A DNA stretch of 64,000 nt from Utricularia gibba (Eukaryota; Streptophyta; Magnoliopsida; Lamiales; Lentibulariaceae): the NCBI GenBank assembly GCA_002189035.1, contig NEEC01000011.1, positions 2,232,001 through 2,296,000 of the forward strand, read 5' to 3'. The position numbers and the translations under genes were made by a program. This document shows positions 45,434-62,069 of the stretch, piece by piece (positions within the stretch are counted from its first letter, which is position 1; every line of letters starts with the position of its first letter). Below the pieces are notes generated by a model. It saw only the letters and a program-made list of their open reading frames with translations, did no database searches and had not been told where the DNA came from.

Positions 45434-46632
45434 TTAGATCCATAAAAAGCTCCAGTACACTTGATCAATGAGTTGATTATTGGAGAGTAAGCTGTGCATG
45501 ACCTGTGGTACAGCAGGATTTTGAAAGAACTGATGGGCTGAAGACATGTCTGGATTTCCATTAGCACCCAGTTGAGGAAGAACAAGCGGTTCAATTCCGG
45601 TAGCTGAGGGCTTCCTAAAGAACATACCAGAAACTAACCTGTGATCGATTTTTTGTTAACTGCATACTGTGGGTGCAAGACGGATATATAGTAATGGAAT
45701 TGAATGCATTACATAAGTAACAACCAGCCAGTGTGATAGAATGGAAAGTTAAATGGAAGCTGGACAATATTAATGGTCATTGTCAATGAGCATTCAGATG
45801 ACATAGTATAGCTACAATGGCTTTATACCGAGGGGACCAAATGTAGACATGAAGAAAAAAACAGAAGAGTGCAGACACAGTTTTAGCGATACCATTACTA
45901 CTCCATGGGTTAGGAAATGGGTCAGAGGTTGGAATAGCAGCTCTGATGTCGTTTTCAGGTCCAGAAGCTACAGAATCAGAGCCACCCCTGAATTGGAGAC
46001 CTACGTGAACTTCCAATAGAGCGGAAAATGGATTTATTTGAGCAGCAGATGCGGCGCCACCCATGGTTGTTGCATTCAGAAAAGGTTCTTGGACATTATA
46101 GTAGATATGTCTGAGCATGTAAAATCCCTTTGGAGAGGATTCAAGATAACTCATTGCTCTTGTCAGTGTTCCTCATCATCTCACGCATGATTTCTGGATT
46201 CCTAGCAGCTTGTAGACTTTTCCGAAGAATGCTTGTATCATTAAGGACATGATAAACTCAAGGCTTAGGTCAATGATCTCACACATCTAAGGGTTATTCA
46301 AAATTAAGCCACACATGATCTCAGCACTCTAAACGGCAGGCATATTCAGTAAATCTCTCAGTTAGTTGTTGCATTTGTCCAAAATCAGGAGGTCCGGATC
46401 CAAACAACCCAGCGCGTCCAGTTCCACCAAATGCACCCAAAAGTCCCAAGAAGAGTCCTGGGGACAGAGATACACCTGTAGCAGATGCCACGGGCCCCCC
46501 TGCATTAGGAGATGGCGCAGCAACAGGAGCGATAACTGCAGAATTGTCCGTCACTTGCAGCAATATTAGATGGGTTGGTCGTCGATGGTACAAAGGTACC
46601 CACCATATGAACTGTGTGATCAGCCTGCAGAC
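45434..46632 (-). pseudogene. DSK2: Decayed, truncated copy of ubiquilin DSK2
   Basis: Pieces of the ubiquitin-receptor DSK2 occur in order on the minus strand: the end of the UBL domain LQADHTVHMV after an AG acceptor (46632); a Gly/Ala linker and SGPPDFGQMQQ (about 46400-46360); then [31 protein letters not shown] (the STI1 region, about 46310-46160) in shifting frames; [20 protein letters not shown] with QEPFLNATTM (46154-46060); and PQLGANGNPDM with MHSLLSNNQ (about 45590-45480). Lesions include a frameshift between the UBL end and the linker, a stop after YACRLEC, missing residues in the STI1 block, and one extra A in GACAAGAGC (about 46163). The first UBL exon and the UBA domain are absent. 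The introns argue for genomic duplication rather than retrotransposition. Confidence 0.87.
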
Positions 46633-46649
46633 CTGGTTAAGAAGATATA

Positions 46650-48140
46650 ACTGAAATCAGTATAACCAGCAACAAACAAGTTCTAATGCATCAAATGAAG
46701 GACAACATCCAATAGCCGAAAACGCCCCTTGAGCATAAAAGGAAATAATCTAATCAGAAAACATTCTCTAACATTCTACAAAAGACAAAACTTGGGCTAC
46801 TAATGGCATCTGCGAAAATTGAAAGAATCGCCCCTAAAAACAAAGGATCTAACGTATCTCATTATTTTTCTCATTTCCATTAACAATTTAATTAAGCAAC
46901 AGATTCACAGAACAAGGAAATGAAAAGCTTCAAATCAAAATCAACACTACTGTGGCTGAATAAAGTCTCGCCGGCCGTCCGTGCAGATCCAGCCATTGTA
47001 AATCAAGCGCTGCTGTTCAGCCCGCACATCGCAATTCCGTGCTATCCCAGACTGTCGATTCGACGTCAATTAATTTCACCGAAAACTTGGACCCGTTTGA
47101 CGACCGAATATTAACATTCACCAACTCGCCCTTGCCCGAATTCTCCCTCATCTCCTCTCCACCTCCCATCTCGCCTTCCCTTCATCAAAAACCCTAAAAC
47201 CTGATTCAAACGAAGCAAAAGGACAAGCACAAACCTGCAGAGAGTTCCAACATACGAATCCGAACCCGTAGAAGAAAAAGAAAAAGAGAAATGCGAAAAT
47301 GAAAACGAGCCCTACACCACGGAGCGCGGGAAGCAAAAAAGAGACATAATCCAATTAAAAACCGCCACGTCGAGGGTGCGCGCCAGCATGTCCTCATACC
47401 ATAAAAACTAACTAGAAACCACCGACCATGTTTTCAACCCGACCCATATGGATTCCATTCGGTTCAAAATTAGAGTTTGATCGAGTTTCAAAATCCGCAA
47501 TTAATAAAAATATATTATATCTTATTAAATAATAAAAATAGGTTTAACTTTTAAAAACGTGTGTTATGTATTTTCATTAATAAAAATATAAAGAATGAAT
47601 TATATCACCTCCATATTATTACAAGAATCACATTGACCATAAATTATATTTTTTTGAATATAAAAAATAAAACATGAGATTCATAATCCAAAATAAATTA
47701 CAACAGTGTTTTGGAAAATTTTTGAAAACATTACTTTTGAAAAGTAAAAATAAAAAAATAAAAAATAACTAACTTTTTTATTTTTTCAAGAATAATTTTT
47801 ATAGTTATAATTTTAAAAGTGTTTTTGATAAAATTACTTTTATAATTAAAAATGTTTTAGAACAAAACTATTTTTACTTATGAAAAATAGAAATAATTTT
47901 TAAAAAATTTTCAGAACACTGCATATAAGTGTTTTTGACTCTACCAAATAACACAATGATTATCATATCAAATAATTTTTTGAATCAATTTTTTAATAAA
48001 AGTAAAGATATCTATCATACTACATATACACTTTTTAATAAAATATATTATAGCTTTTTGATATATTTTTAATTTAAGAAATTAAAATTAAACTTATAAA
48101 AATAAATTTAACTCATCAAAATTCTATTTGTTTTAAATAT
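46650..48140. other. Gene-poor stretch, extremely AT-rich from 47460
   Basis: No gene supported. 46650-47400 contains short ORFs only; 47460-48140 is almost entirely A/T. Confidence 0.55.
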
Positions 48141-48701
48141 AAATTACGAACGTGGCGCGTGGTTATCATCATCGCGGAGGCCGGCGACTCCTGGCCCCTG
48201 GGTGAAGGCATGGGGCAAGTAGGTGGGGGCCGCCACCCACCCCACCCCTGGTGTTGCCCACGTGCTCGAATGTAACCCATCCTTCCTGGTTCCTACGTTG
48301 TGGATATGATGCTTCCTGTTTCTCAGATGACGTGGACATGCGTCATCCATCATCCAAGCCAAGCCTTTCCTTTGTCCCCAAGAAACTCTAATGGGGGAGG
48401 AAGGAGCTCTTCTTCCTCTTCATCTCTATCCGTACGGGGTGCACGTGACCAACACCGCTGACCTTTTTTGAATATTTTAATCTGATTTATTTCTGGACGA
48501 GAGACAGGATCCGGAGCAATGATACATACAGACGTGAAATTTAATCCATTATTTGCGACAGCTTGTTTTTTAATACAGAAAATGTCGGCATCGGATCGGA
48601 TTGGAAGCAAGGCGTAGAGTCAACTGGATGGAGAAAGGAACGGGTTGGTTTGGTTGGGTATATTTGGGGAGCAGCAGCCTGCTTCATGCTCCTTCTTTGA
48701 C

Positions 48702-48724
48702 CCTTCCTTCCTTCCTTCCTTCCT
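48702..48724. repeat. (CCTT)n microsatellite
   Basis: Five to six CCTT units in the presumed promoter of the STY46-type kinase, about 430 bases upstream of its ATG. Confidence 0.8.
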
Positions 48725-49147
48725 CCCGGTGTTTCCCAAGTACCTTGAACAGGCAAGACATTCTTTAAATAAACTGTCTTCTGCGTAGAGTTTTTTACCC
48801 TACTCATTCTTGCTTGTCTATTGCCTATCGTAAACTGCGAATGAATTGTTTTCTTCGAGAGTATTCCGGGCCATCTATCAAGCTTTTTTTTTTATGATTT
48901 AAAGATTGTGGGGTTTCGTTGATGCGGTACGAAGAGGGGTGAGCAGCGTGCTTCGAGGTTTGTTTGAACAAGGGGAAATAGGTATTGAATGATACTAGAT
49001 CATGCGTTTTTGTTTTTGTTTCGGTTATGTTTGTGGAACCGGGTTTTATTTGTTGCGTTTTTCGCTTCCCAGATCGCGAAAGGCCCACGTGGACGTGTGT
49101 GGAATTGTGTCTCTGGCGGTTTCGTTTCTGGGTTTTGGGAGTTGCGA

Positions 49148-52100
49148 ATGGCGATTGAGGATAACGAGAGCTGCGCGAGCACGCAGACTGAATCGCAGGG
49201 GTTTTTGGGTCGACGTGGAAATAAGAAATCCGAGGTGCACGATGAGGTTTTGCGGCGGCTGACGGAATCTGGCCATCCTGAGGCTCGAGACCCGGGGTTC
49301 TCCGAGCAACTATGGGATCATTTCAATAGCCTTCCGTCCAGGTAAGAGCTGCATCTTTTTATCATTCTCTTTCATTATTCCGTTCTACGTTCGACCTGTG
49401 ATTCCAATCCTGTTATGATTTTATAGAAAATATCATCTTTCTTGAATTCTTACTCCAAATTTTTGTCATTTTAGTGAGTCGTAAGGTTTTATGATGCATG
49501 CCCAGATTCATGTTATGATGGTTTTCTGTTCCAAGGTATGCTGTGGATGTGAACCTTGAGAGGGCAGAAGACGTTCTTACACATAAGAGACTAATCCAAC
49601 GTGCTCGAGATTCCAATGATCGACTGGCTTTTGATGTTCGCCTTGTACAGGTTTGTATTGTCCCTTTTTTTACTCTAACCTGTGGCAGGTAAGCTTATAC
49701 GTGAAAATGAATTGATTGCACGGTACTAATCTGAACTTCCTTGATCTTAACTGGAATAAATTGACCAGTTGAAGAACATGAGATTTGAAAAGGATAATGG
49801 GTAGAATAGAGGAACTATACTTGGTTCACATCTTCACAGATGTTTTAGTATTAAAACGTGGAAGTGGAAATGTAAACAACGTTTTGGATTCTTGGTTTTG
49901 GTGATGATATATGTCAAAATGCTGGGACGGGGTGAATCTCAGGCTCCTAAAACATCGCGTGCAGTATCTCAGCACTTTTTGAAGCGCTGGATGTGTAATG
50001 GATGGCTTATTGAAAATGGGTAGTAGTTGAGCAGTAAATTCTTCCTCATGTCTGGTCATGTAACCTGCAGTGCTGTTTGTTACTGACCTTTGCTAAAACC
50101 GGTTTAATTGGTTTATCTTCACTGCAGTAATGTGGATACGCACAGTTATTTTGTCATTCATTTTACTTACCGTGAACTCCTTTTAAGTTGGGGGCATCTG
50201 TGCTTGCAGGTTATTCCTTTCATTGATGGGGATTCAGAAAATTCAGACAATCCAGCTAATCCTAGAAGGGGAAGGGGAAGGTATTACTATTATTTGAGTT
50301 ATCACTCTTGAAATTGAGCGCTGTTGTTTGTAATTTGACTTCGACATCTGAAGGTTTCATGTTAATTGTTTCAGTGCTCACCCACCTCCCTCCTTTGGCT
50401 CTTCTCCTAATCTCGAAACACTTGCTCTTGAAAGTGAAGATGGGAATGATGGTAAAAGTACTGGCATCCAGTCCCTCGGGTATATCTTATCTCATATCAT
50501 ATGAGTTTCTCATGTGTGCTCACATTCCACCTAAACCGGCATACAACACATATAACATTTTTGGTGACTCAGAAACATGCAATGTGGAAAAATATTGGCT
50601 AGCGTTCTTCCCACTTTCCTGGGTTGCCTTTCATTGCGTAGACAGGCTTCATTTTCTTAATGCTGTATATATCTTATTGAAGCTTTCTCAATGCCTGCCT
50701 GTAATTTGAATGATGATGCAGGCCGATGCATGAGATCACATTCGCTGCGGAAGACAAACCGAAGCTCCTTAGCCAGGTTTTTTACATGCGCATACCATTA
50801 GAAGGAATTTCTTGGCGTCTTATTGACCAAAAACTTCTTGCTGATTGCAGTTGACCTCGCTGTTAGCTGAAGTTGGCCTCAATATCCAAGAGGCACATGC
50901 CTTTTCTACTAGAGATGGCTTTTCTCTTGATGTTTTCGTTGTGAATGGTTGGCGCCATGAGGTAATATTCTCTAAGAAACTAAAATTGGAAAAAAAAACA
51001 GGGACGACACCTACCGAGACTATGTGCCCAGAAAATTGCAAAAGTAGAGATTATGTTGGACATTCAGGTTAACATTTTTGCTGTCACTCTTCAGGAAGTT
51101 GAAAACCTCCAGTCCGTGATAGAGAAGAAAATTGTGAAATTTGAGGTGCTACTCTATCATCTTCGTTGTTTACACTGCACCTGAGCATGACCTTTTCCAG
51201 TAACAGTTCTGCTGAATTTCATGTATATTTTAATTCAGTAGTTTTTGAAAGATAGCATTTGTGAACGCAGAGGCATTCCGAAACCAATACAAGTTTGTTG
51301 CCCCCGATCATCAAACAAGAGAAAACAGAAACAATATTGGAGTCTGATCATCTCCACATTCCCAATGATGGCACAGATGTCTGGGAAATCGATCCTCACC
51401 TTTTAGAATTTGAGTCCAAAGTTGCTTCAGGATCATATGGCGACTTGTAAGTTTTTATTGATAATCATGAAAACGTTGCAACCAACTTTATGTTATATAA
51501 CTGCAGCAAATTCCTTTTCCTAGATACAAGGGTACTTATCGTGGTCAAGAAGTTGCAATTAAAATATTGAAAGCGGAGTGCATCAATGAAGATGTCCAGA
51601 AGGAGTTTGCTCAGGAAGTTTACATAATGAGGTTTGTTTACATGATAAGTTTCTCAGAATTCCTCCTACCCATCGTCTGCTCTTTGTTTTCAGTTGTTGA
51701 AGAATGCATATTTCCTATCATTTTCCTTCAATGTTTTTACAGAAAAGTGCGGCACAAAAACGTGGTTCAGTTTATAGGAGCATGCACCAGGCATTCAAAC
51801 TTGTGCATAGTAACCGGTATGTTTCAATGAGTGTGCCTGCACGTACGATTTTAATGGATTAGCATTTCATTGCCATCTCCGGGCATGAATTAGAGTCTTT
51901 ATGGTGAGATAAATAGTAAAGGGACTTTAGGTGAGTGTTCAAAACCGAGGAAACTAGAAAGATGGAAGATAGTCCTCCTAGAATAGCATTTGGTGAATCA
52001 CAGATGGCCAAGGATTGCATTTTCTGTATTGGAAGTTTACATTACGAGAAATCCAGCTTTCCATCGTTGGCATGTTTTCACATGGGCCTTTTTCTATCAA

Positions 52101-53380
52101 TTACAGAATTTATGTCCGGAGGAAGTGTATATGACTACTTACACAAGAAAAGGAGCACCTTTAGGATTTCATCTTTGCTGAAAGTGGCGATTGATGTATC
52201 AAAGGGAATGGACTATCTGCATCAGAACAATATCATCCACAGGGACTTAAAGACTGCTAATCTTTTGATGGATGAAAATGAGGTAGGTTCAAGGGGCCCT
52301 GCAAAGTTTGATACTATCCAAGTTACATGCTTTATGATGTAGTAGATTTTTACTTTATATTGGTTTCTCTTGCTCTAGTTCCATTAGGATGTCATTTGGA
52401 AGTGCATTTCTCTGCAGGTTGTTAAGGTGTGTGACTTTGGAGTTGCCAGAGTGAGGGCACAAACAGGCGTGATGACAGCTGAAACAGGGACTTACAGATG
52501 GATGGCACCTGAGGTATGCTTGCGTTTTTTTAGAGTCAAGTTTATAGAAATGATGGCACATTCATCGATTGAAACTTCTTACTTCATTATGGGATCTCAA
52601 TACATTATCCATCATTCATCGCTCAATTTTTTTGCTTTTGTGAAGGTGATTGAACATAAACCGTATGATCAAAAGGCAGATGTTTTCAGTTTTGGGATTG
52701 TCTTATGGGAACTGTTGACAGGAAAGGTATTTTTTTTTCCTCTTGCTTGAACTCTATGAATGAGGTGGCCCAAAACTTTCCCAATTGAGTTTCTCAACTT
52801 TTCAGCTTCCCTACGACTACTTGACTCCTCTGCAAGCTGCTGTTGGCGTTGTTCAAGATGTGAGCTTCTTGTGACTCGCAAATTTATAGTGCTTGAAGCT
52901 CTGCACCCTTTCCTGATATTGAAACGCCTTTGTTAGGGTCTGCGACCGACTATTCCGAAAAATACGCACCCAAAATTTGCTGGACTTCTCCAAAGATGCT
53001 GGCAGCAGAATCCAACGCTGAGACCAGATTTTTCTGAAATAACAGAAATCTTGAAGAAACTTTCCAAGGAGGTACGAACCAATCTATGTATTCACTATTA
53101 TCTGAGAGAGTTAGGCAATCATCTAGTCATCCATAGAGAGCAGTTAAGTTTGGTGAACTGAACCAGTAGCACCCCCACTTCTCAAAATCCTGCCCCGGCA
53201 TGTTGATCATAAGTATACGAGCTCAGTATGATAGTTGCCATGGCGAGAGGCTGTAGTGACTGTTACTATGTTTCACATTTCCGAGGATGATTTGCATGTT
53301 TTCCATGGCAGGTAGGGGAGGGTGGTGCCGGCAAGAAGGAGAAGTCAGGTGGGCTGTTTGCAGCTCTCAAACGCGGTTGA
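49148..53380 (+). CDS. STY46: STY46/STY8/STY17-type ACT-domain Ser/Thr/Tyr kinase
   Basis: Sixteen exons: 49148-49341, 49536-49650, 50210-50280, 50375-50479, 50722-50776, 50851-50961, 51095-51145, 51271-51446, 51524-51631, 51743-51816, 52107-52282, 52418-52513, 52646-52726, 52806-52859, 52937-53071, 53312-53380; 556 residues. Homologues are cytosolic Raf-like kinases that phosphorylate chloroplast transit peptides. N terminus [21 protein letters not shown] domain at about 163-230 ([40 protein letters not shown]), linker [12 protein letters not shown], then the kinase: [44 protein letters not shown]. The tail [14 protein letters not shown] matches the family. All phases agree; the last exon was found by its family tail. 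Confidence 0.95.
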
Positions 53381-53654
53381 CACAAGTACCATACACAGCT
53401 CCTCCTCCCTCGGTCTCCTTGGCTGCTGCTGATTGCATGCTCATACCGGAGAAGATGACAACTTGGACATCCATCCATCACATGTGCATCATCACCACCG
53501 GCTGCCATGGCGCCTGTTGGCCTCACTCTGCTACTTGTTTGATGTTTCTTTTTGAAAGATTTCATCCTTTAAAATGATAAAAAGTCCAAGAAAGAAACAA
53601 GCTTCAAGGGAAGTGGCCACGTCAGGACAAATTCAAGATGGGGGCCACATTTTG

Positions 53655-53708
53655 TATGGCCCACTAAGGGGAGCTCTCCTGTGGGCCACAACAGATCGGA
53701 CTGGGCCC
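53655..53708 (+). promoter_or_regulatory. TGGGCC/GGCCCA motif cluster upstream of SMT2
   Basis: GGCCCA near 53658, TGGGCC near 53692 and TGGGCC near 53702, about 330-380 bases upstream of the SMT2 start codon. Site II-type arrangement; function inferred only. Confidence 0.45.
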
Positions 53709-54036
53709 ACATGTTGAATTTGTTAAAAAAATGTAATATAATATCATAAATTAAATATATCGAGGATTTTATTATTAAAAAATATATTTAGTGTGAATAT
53801 TTTATTTTTTGTGCATATTAAATTATAAAACTCTATATTAAATACGTCCAAATTTTGACAAATACTTCCTTTTTTATTCCAAATAATTAAATATGGTTTC
53901 GTGTCGTTCCGTGATTGGCGGCGGGGTCAACTGTAATATTATTATGTAGGAAAAAAATGAAAAATAGAAAAAAGAAGAGGGAAGCAGGATAAATGGCGTT
54001 GTTGCCCTAACGTTGGATGGTCCAGGGGGAAAAAGC

Positions 54037-55140
54037 ATGGATTTTTTTACCCTCTTTTGCACCGCCACCGCCTCAATTCTGGTCGGCGGTTTGTACTGGT
54101 TCGTCTGTGTCTTGGGATCGGCGGAGCAGAAGGGAAAGGCGGCGACGCAGCTTTCCGGCGGGTCGATTGCGCGTGAGAAGGTCCAGGACAAATTCAAGCA
54201 GTACTCGACATTCTTCAGACGTCCTAAGGAAATCGAGACGGCGGAGAAAGTTCCGGCGTTCGTCGACACTTTCTACAATCTCGTCACTGACATTTATGAG
54301 TGGGGATGGGGCCAGTCCTTCCATTTCTCTCCTGCGATTCCTGGGAAGTCCCACCGTGACGCCACACGCCTCCACGAGGAGATGGCAGTGGACCTCCTGA
54401 ATGTCGGACCAGGGAAACGGATTCTGGACGCGGGATGCGGGGTTGGAGGTCCGATGCGTGCTATTGCGGCACATTCAGGTGCGAACGTCGTCGGGATCAC
54501 TATCAACGAGTATCAAGTGAAAAGAGCTCGGCTGCACAACAAGAAGGCCGGGCTTGATAAGCTCTGTGAAGTCCTATGCGGGAACTTTCTCGAGATGCCG
54601 TTCGAGGACAACAGTTTCGACGGCGCGTACTCGATCGAGGCTACCTGCCACGCGCCTAAGCTTGAAGATGTCTACAGCGAGATCTACAGAGTTCTGAAAC
54701 CCGGGTCTTTGTACGTTTCCTACGAGTGGGTGACCACAGAAGCTTACAATCCCGAAATCCCCGACCACGTAGAAGTGATACAAGGAATCGAAAGGGGTGA
54801 CGCTTTGCCGGGACTGAGAAGCTGCAAAAACATCGCCGAGACAGCGAGGAAGGTGGGTTTTGAAGTGATCTCAGAGAAGGATCTTTCGAGTCCGCCAGCG
54901 CAACCGTGGTGGAGCCGCTTGAAAATGGGGAGAATTGCAACCTGGAGGAATCACATGGTGGTCACTTGTCTCGCCTGGCTTGGGATTGTGCCTAAGGGTG
55001 TCGTTGATGTTCATGAAATGCTGTCCGTGACCGCGGATTATCTGACTCGCGGTGGAGAAACTGGGATCTTCACTCCAATGTACATGATCCTCTGCAGAAA
55101 ACCAGAGGGTAAGCCATGCCATGATTCCCATTCCCCTTAG
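54037..55140 (+). CDS. SMT2: Sterol C-24 methyltransferase 2 (SMT2)
   Basis: An intronless 367-residue protein. It adds the second methyl group at C-24 (24-methylenelophenol to 24-ethylidene sterols), setting the sitosterol to campesterol balance and membrane and brassinosteroid precursor pools. An N-terminal membrane anchor (residues about 7-27) tethers it to the ER. Sterol-binding region YEWGWGQSFHFSP (87-99); SAM motif ILDAGCGVGGP (129-139); sterol-methyltransferase block NSFDGAYSIEATCHAP; then PGSLYVSYEWV. The N-terminal length and AEQKGKAATQLSGGSI fit SMT2 rather than SMT1. ATG 54037 (MDFFTLF) is preferred over the in-frame 54013, whose extension DGPGGKS is not family-like. Confidence 0.95.
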   Translation: MDFFTLFCTATASILVGGLYWFVCVLGSAEQKGKAATQLSGGSIAREKVQDKFKQYSTFFRRPKEIETAEKVPAFVDTFYNLVTDIYEWGWGQSFHFSPAIPGKSHRDATRLHEEMAVDLLNVGPGKRILDAGCGVGGPMRAIAAHSGANVVGITINEYQVKRARLHNKKAGLDKLCEVLCGNFLEMPFEDNSFDGAYSIEATCHAPKLEDVYSEIYRVLKPGSLYVSYEWVTTEAYNPEIPDHVEVIQGIERGDALPGLRSCKNIAETARKVGFEVISEKDLSSPPAQPWWSRLKMGRIATWRNHMVVTCLAWLGIVPKGVVDVHEMLSVTADYLTRGGETGIFTPMYMILCRKPEGKPCHDSHSP

Positions 55141-56160
55141 AACAAGATCCGATCTTCAAGCTCGTTGCTTCTTCTGTTCATGCTTTTGCTTCGCCTTCTT
55201 GTGGATTATGCCCACATTTCATTTATTTGTCATAATGGGTTCCTACTTCCCTCTAGTATCTATCTCTTGCATTATTCAATGACACTTTCTGCAAATTTAT
55301 AGAATGCAGAGCTGCCTTCGGTTACTGCATTCCCCCTTTTTGAGTTACTTCCATGAAATGTTATGGCAAAACTCCGCTCTGGTTGTTTATGTTGTTAACT
55401 TGAAGCTGTGTATGAGAATACTTCTGCCCCTTAGATTCTCAATAGGACAAAACAAGTGGTCTTGAGAAGCAATGTCTCATCTCTAGACTAAGACTCAGGA
55501 TCCTTTAGACTAAGACAGATTGATGCAGCTGAACTTGGAGTTAGCAGTAGATGTGTTGCAGAGCAATATGTGAAAATGCCACACCAGAGCATGTGTGGCT
55601 TGTTAGGGTGCCTGAGAAGAGGAGTGTGGATCCTTGCCTTGATAATGAACCTTTTGTATATCATTCTGAAAGAGAGGGTACGTAGGGTAGATGATGAAGA
55701 GATACATTGCATGTGGGGTGACAGCTCGGCCCTTGGTCCCCAACTCCCCATCAGACATTCTTCTGGTGAGGGAATTTGTCCTGTCTGCAAAATAGAATGA
55801 CTGGTTTGCGTTTGCTTGATTGTGGTCTCCGCTGTCTGATCTATTTTAAAAACCAGAGCAGTACAGGAGATGAACTGCTTCATTTGTGGTGAGATTAATG
55901 GTAGTGGGGGAAAATGAAAGATCAAATCTGCATAGTGTGTGGAGGCTGTGAAATGCACAATCACAACAAAACTGGACAATAGATTAGAAAGCCCCCAGAA
56001 CAGCACATCATCTACATGTTTCACTATGGGAGAACTTGTGCTCACCAGGAGGACTCATCTTATTTCGAAACAGGAAGTAGAGGAACAGGAATCAAGCAAA
56101 TGTGTGGGGGGATTCTTACAACCAGAAGACACAGAATGAATCCGACTTGTAGATGGGATG
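55141..56160. other. Intergenic region between SMT2 and VHA-B
   Basis: The first 200-300 bases are presumably SMT2 3' UTR. Beyond this, overlapping ORFs on both strands (for example minus 55488-56045) lack protein-like composition. No gene supported. Confidence 0.45.
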
Positions 56161-56163
56161 GGA

Positions 56164-59652
<3,489 letters not shown>

Positions 59653-59659
59653 TTAAAAC

Positions 59660-60655
59660 CTACAAATTCATCACAATTCATCAAAAAACAACAAGCAAAT
59701 GGATAGATACATAAACGAACGGTAAGTAGCTTCAGAGTGCAACAACGCGTCAGCCAAACATCCAACAGTGCATTACCATGGTTACCCATACTCACTATTT
59801 TCATTTTTTTTACTCGTGCAATCACGACTAGCCTAGATTTAACAGTCACAGCCCAGCCACGAATCCACCCAACCAACCAACACTCGGCTTTGAGCCTAGA
59901 AGCTCCCCTCAAAAGCAAAGTCATCCCCAAGTCACATCTAAGGCATACTTACTCCACAAAACGACCTCGAATCAACTAAAAAAAAAAAAACGCAAAGCCG
60001 GTGAGAGGAAGGCTAAGCTGTGCGCAAGATCGTTCCCTATCAGGGGGCAGTGAAGCAGATTCAGCACAACCAAATGAACACAAGCACAACACCACGCAGA
60101 TCGGAAATCCACGCACCGTATCCCCGATCCCGACACAGAGAAAGCAGATATCTGATGGATCCAAAAACCAGCACAACGAAGACTGATCGTGAATACCCAC
60201 CCCGGTGGAGCAGGAAAATCAATCAAACTGAAAATGGCGTACAAGTATCACTGCACAATGTACAACTTTCAGAAGAAGTAACTCATTTGGGATCCTCCTA
60301 CGTGATTGGCCTCAAATTTATTTTATAATTATTTTTCTACACATTTTTTCTATCTACCTTAATTGGAATTATTATCGAAATCAATTATTGAATAATATTT
60401 AAATTTAATATAAATTACTTTTATTATTAAATAATATATATTAAAATGAATTTTTTTTTTATTCTTCTAAATTTCAAATAGTTTGAATATCCAAAAATGA
60501 GTTTCGGGGACACTCATCTACACGTTCCTTCATCTTCCCCATGGATCTCGGTGGTACGGAATCCTCGGTATCGCTTTTCTCGCCATCTCCGATAACTCTG
60601 ATAACTGAATCCAACAGCCACCTTGAGGTTTTGGTTGGAGCTGACACCCACCCGG
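59660..60655 (-). other. VHA-B leader/promoter and PP2C 3' flank
   Basis: Minus-strand ACCGGG|GTGGGT near 60200 and TTTGTAG near 59661 could bound a 5' UTR intron of about 540 bases for VHA-B. Positions 60300-60480 are AT-rich and 60480-60655 is presumed 3' UTR of the PP2C gene. Confidence 0.4.
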
Positions 60656-62069
60656 CTATGGCGGAGTGGAGCAGGGATTGGGAGGGAGGCCGATGCCGCC
60701 GCACTTGATTGAAATCGTTGGGCTGGCGGCGGCGCGGCTGATGACAGCCCAGTCCAGGAACACGACGACCACCGTTATGTCATCGTGAAAATGGCGCCGG
60801 ACACCCGGGTTGATTCCCTTGAGGTCCGAGTATCTCATCTCCCGCTTCCTGGCTGCCTCCCGCAACGCGGCTTTCACTAGCTTCCTTGCGCTTCCCTGCA
60901 AAATTAGTAGTAATTTCAGCGACGGTGATGATGTCTTCAAGGCAATGCTTATCTTACACTGCGGGTGTAGCTGCTGACGAGATCGACGGCTTCTTGGTTC
61001 GATAGTTGCTCCCAGAGGCCATCGGACGCGAAGATGATGAACTGATCATGGGGAAGAAGCTGATGCAGAGAGACTGAGGGTTCTGAGCTCAGGAATGGTC
61101 TCTTGAAAGGCTCCCGAACTCGGAACTTGTGGTGCAGTGGCTCCCTGTTGAATTCCGCTTTCTTCAAGTACACATCGCCTATTGATCTTGAGATCTGTGA
61201 ATGAAAACATCTGGAATGTAAACCAGTACAAAATCACCAAAAACAACACAAAACAGACCTGAATCACGCCCTTCACACGCCACACATTGCGCTTCAGGAC
61301 GACGACATGGGGATCATCAGGGTGCTGGGATTTGAGCTCCCGTCTGATGGATTCATCACAAGCATTGTGTTCGTCTGAGAGCTGAAGTGCGATCACCTCC
61401 CCTGTTGCCTTCACCCCTCGTCCCAGGACAGCTCGGGAGTCTCCCAGGTTGGCAACATACAGAGTGCTGTTGCAGATGACTCCAACAAGGCAGCAGGAGC
61501 CAACTGCTGCAATCTGTGGTTTAATAAACCACTCCTTTCTGACATGCGACATGAAACCGTCTTCAGTCGCTTGGTATGCCTTCTGGATGGCATCAACAGA
61601 CATAGAATGGCTCTCCGCCGTGAACCCTGCAACCCCAAGAACAATCAGAAACCATCTACCAATGCATCAGCTCACAAAAGTGTCAGCTGCAAGGATAATA
61701 TAAGCTCAAGTGTGTTCACAGTGAGGAATCTGATCATGGAGGCTTACTCTGTAGATGTTGAAAGAGATTGTCGTTGATGAATCTAGAGGTTTCAGGGCCG
61801 CCATGACCGTCGTAAACCCCGACAAAGGTGCCGGAAGGCCCTGAACCATCAGCGCAGAGGGAGCCAGATTCAACTTGGCTCTGATCCTCCAGGGAAGTAT
61901 TTGCTTGAATAACAGCCATTGAAAACTCTCCACTACAGTGGTAACCCAAATCCTTAGACCACAAGAGTCCATCTTGGCGGCTACCATCTGAACCAGAACC
62001 TATTCTATCAGCCCTCGGCCGGAAACAAGTCCTCAGCATGTTCATCCAAACAACTTTAAAAGCACCCAC
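60656..62069 (-). CDS. Clade D protein phosphatase 2C
   Basis: Four exons: 62069-61748, 61626-61259, 61194-60958, 60895-60656; 388 residues (378 if the ATG at 62039, MLRTCFRP, is used). A Mn/Mg-dependent Ser/Thr phosphatase: [14 protein letters not shown] with the metal-binding DGHGG (87-91), [20 protein letters not shown] followed by [42 protein letters not shown], and [13 protein letters not shown]. The clade D signature [15 protein letters not shown] is present. Arabidopsis clade D members (PP2C.D) restrain plasma-membrane H+-ATPase activity and cell expansion. The acceptor TTTACAG near 62159 and donor CTAAAG|GTACTC near 62548 indicate a leader intron. All phases match and catalytic residues are intact. 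Confidence 0.94.

Noticed and set aside
55488-56045. 185-codon minus ORF between SMT2 and VHA-B
   Set aside because: Low-complexity, no motif, overlapped by ORFs on the other strand; no promoter signal.
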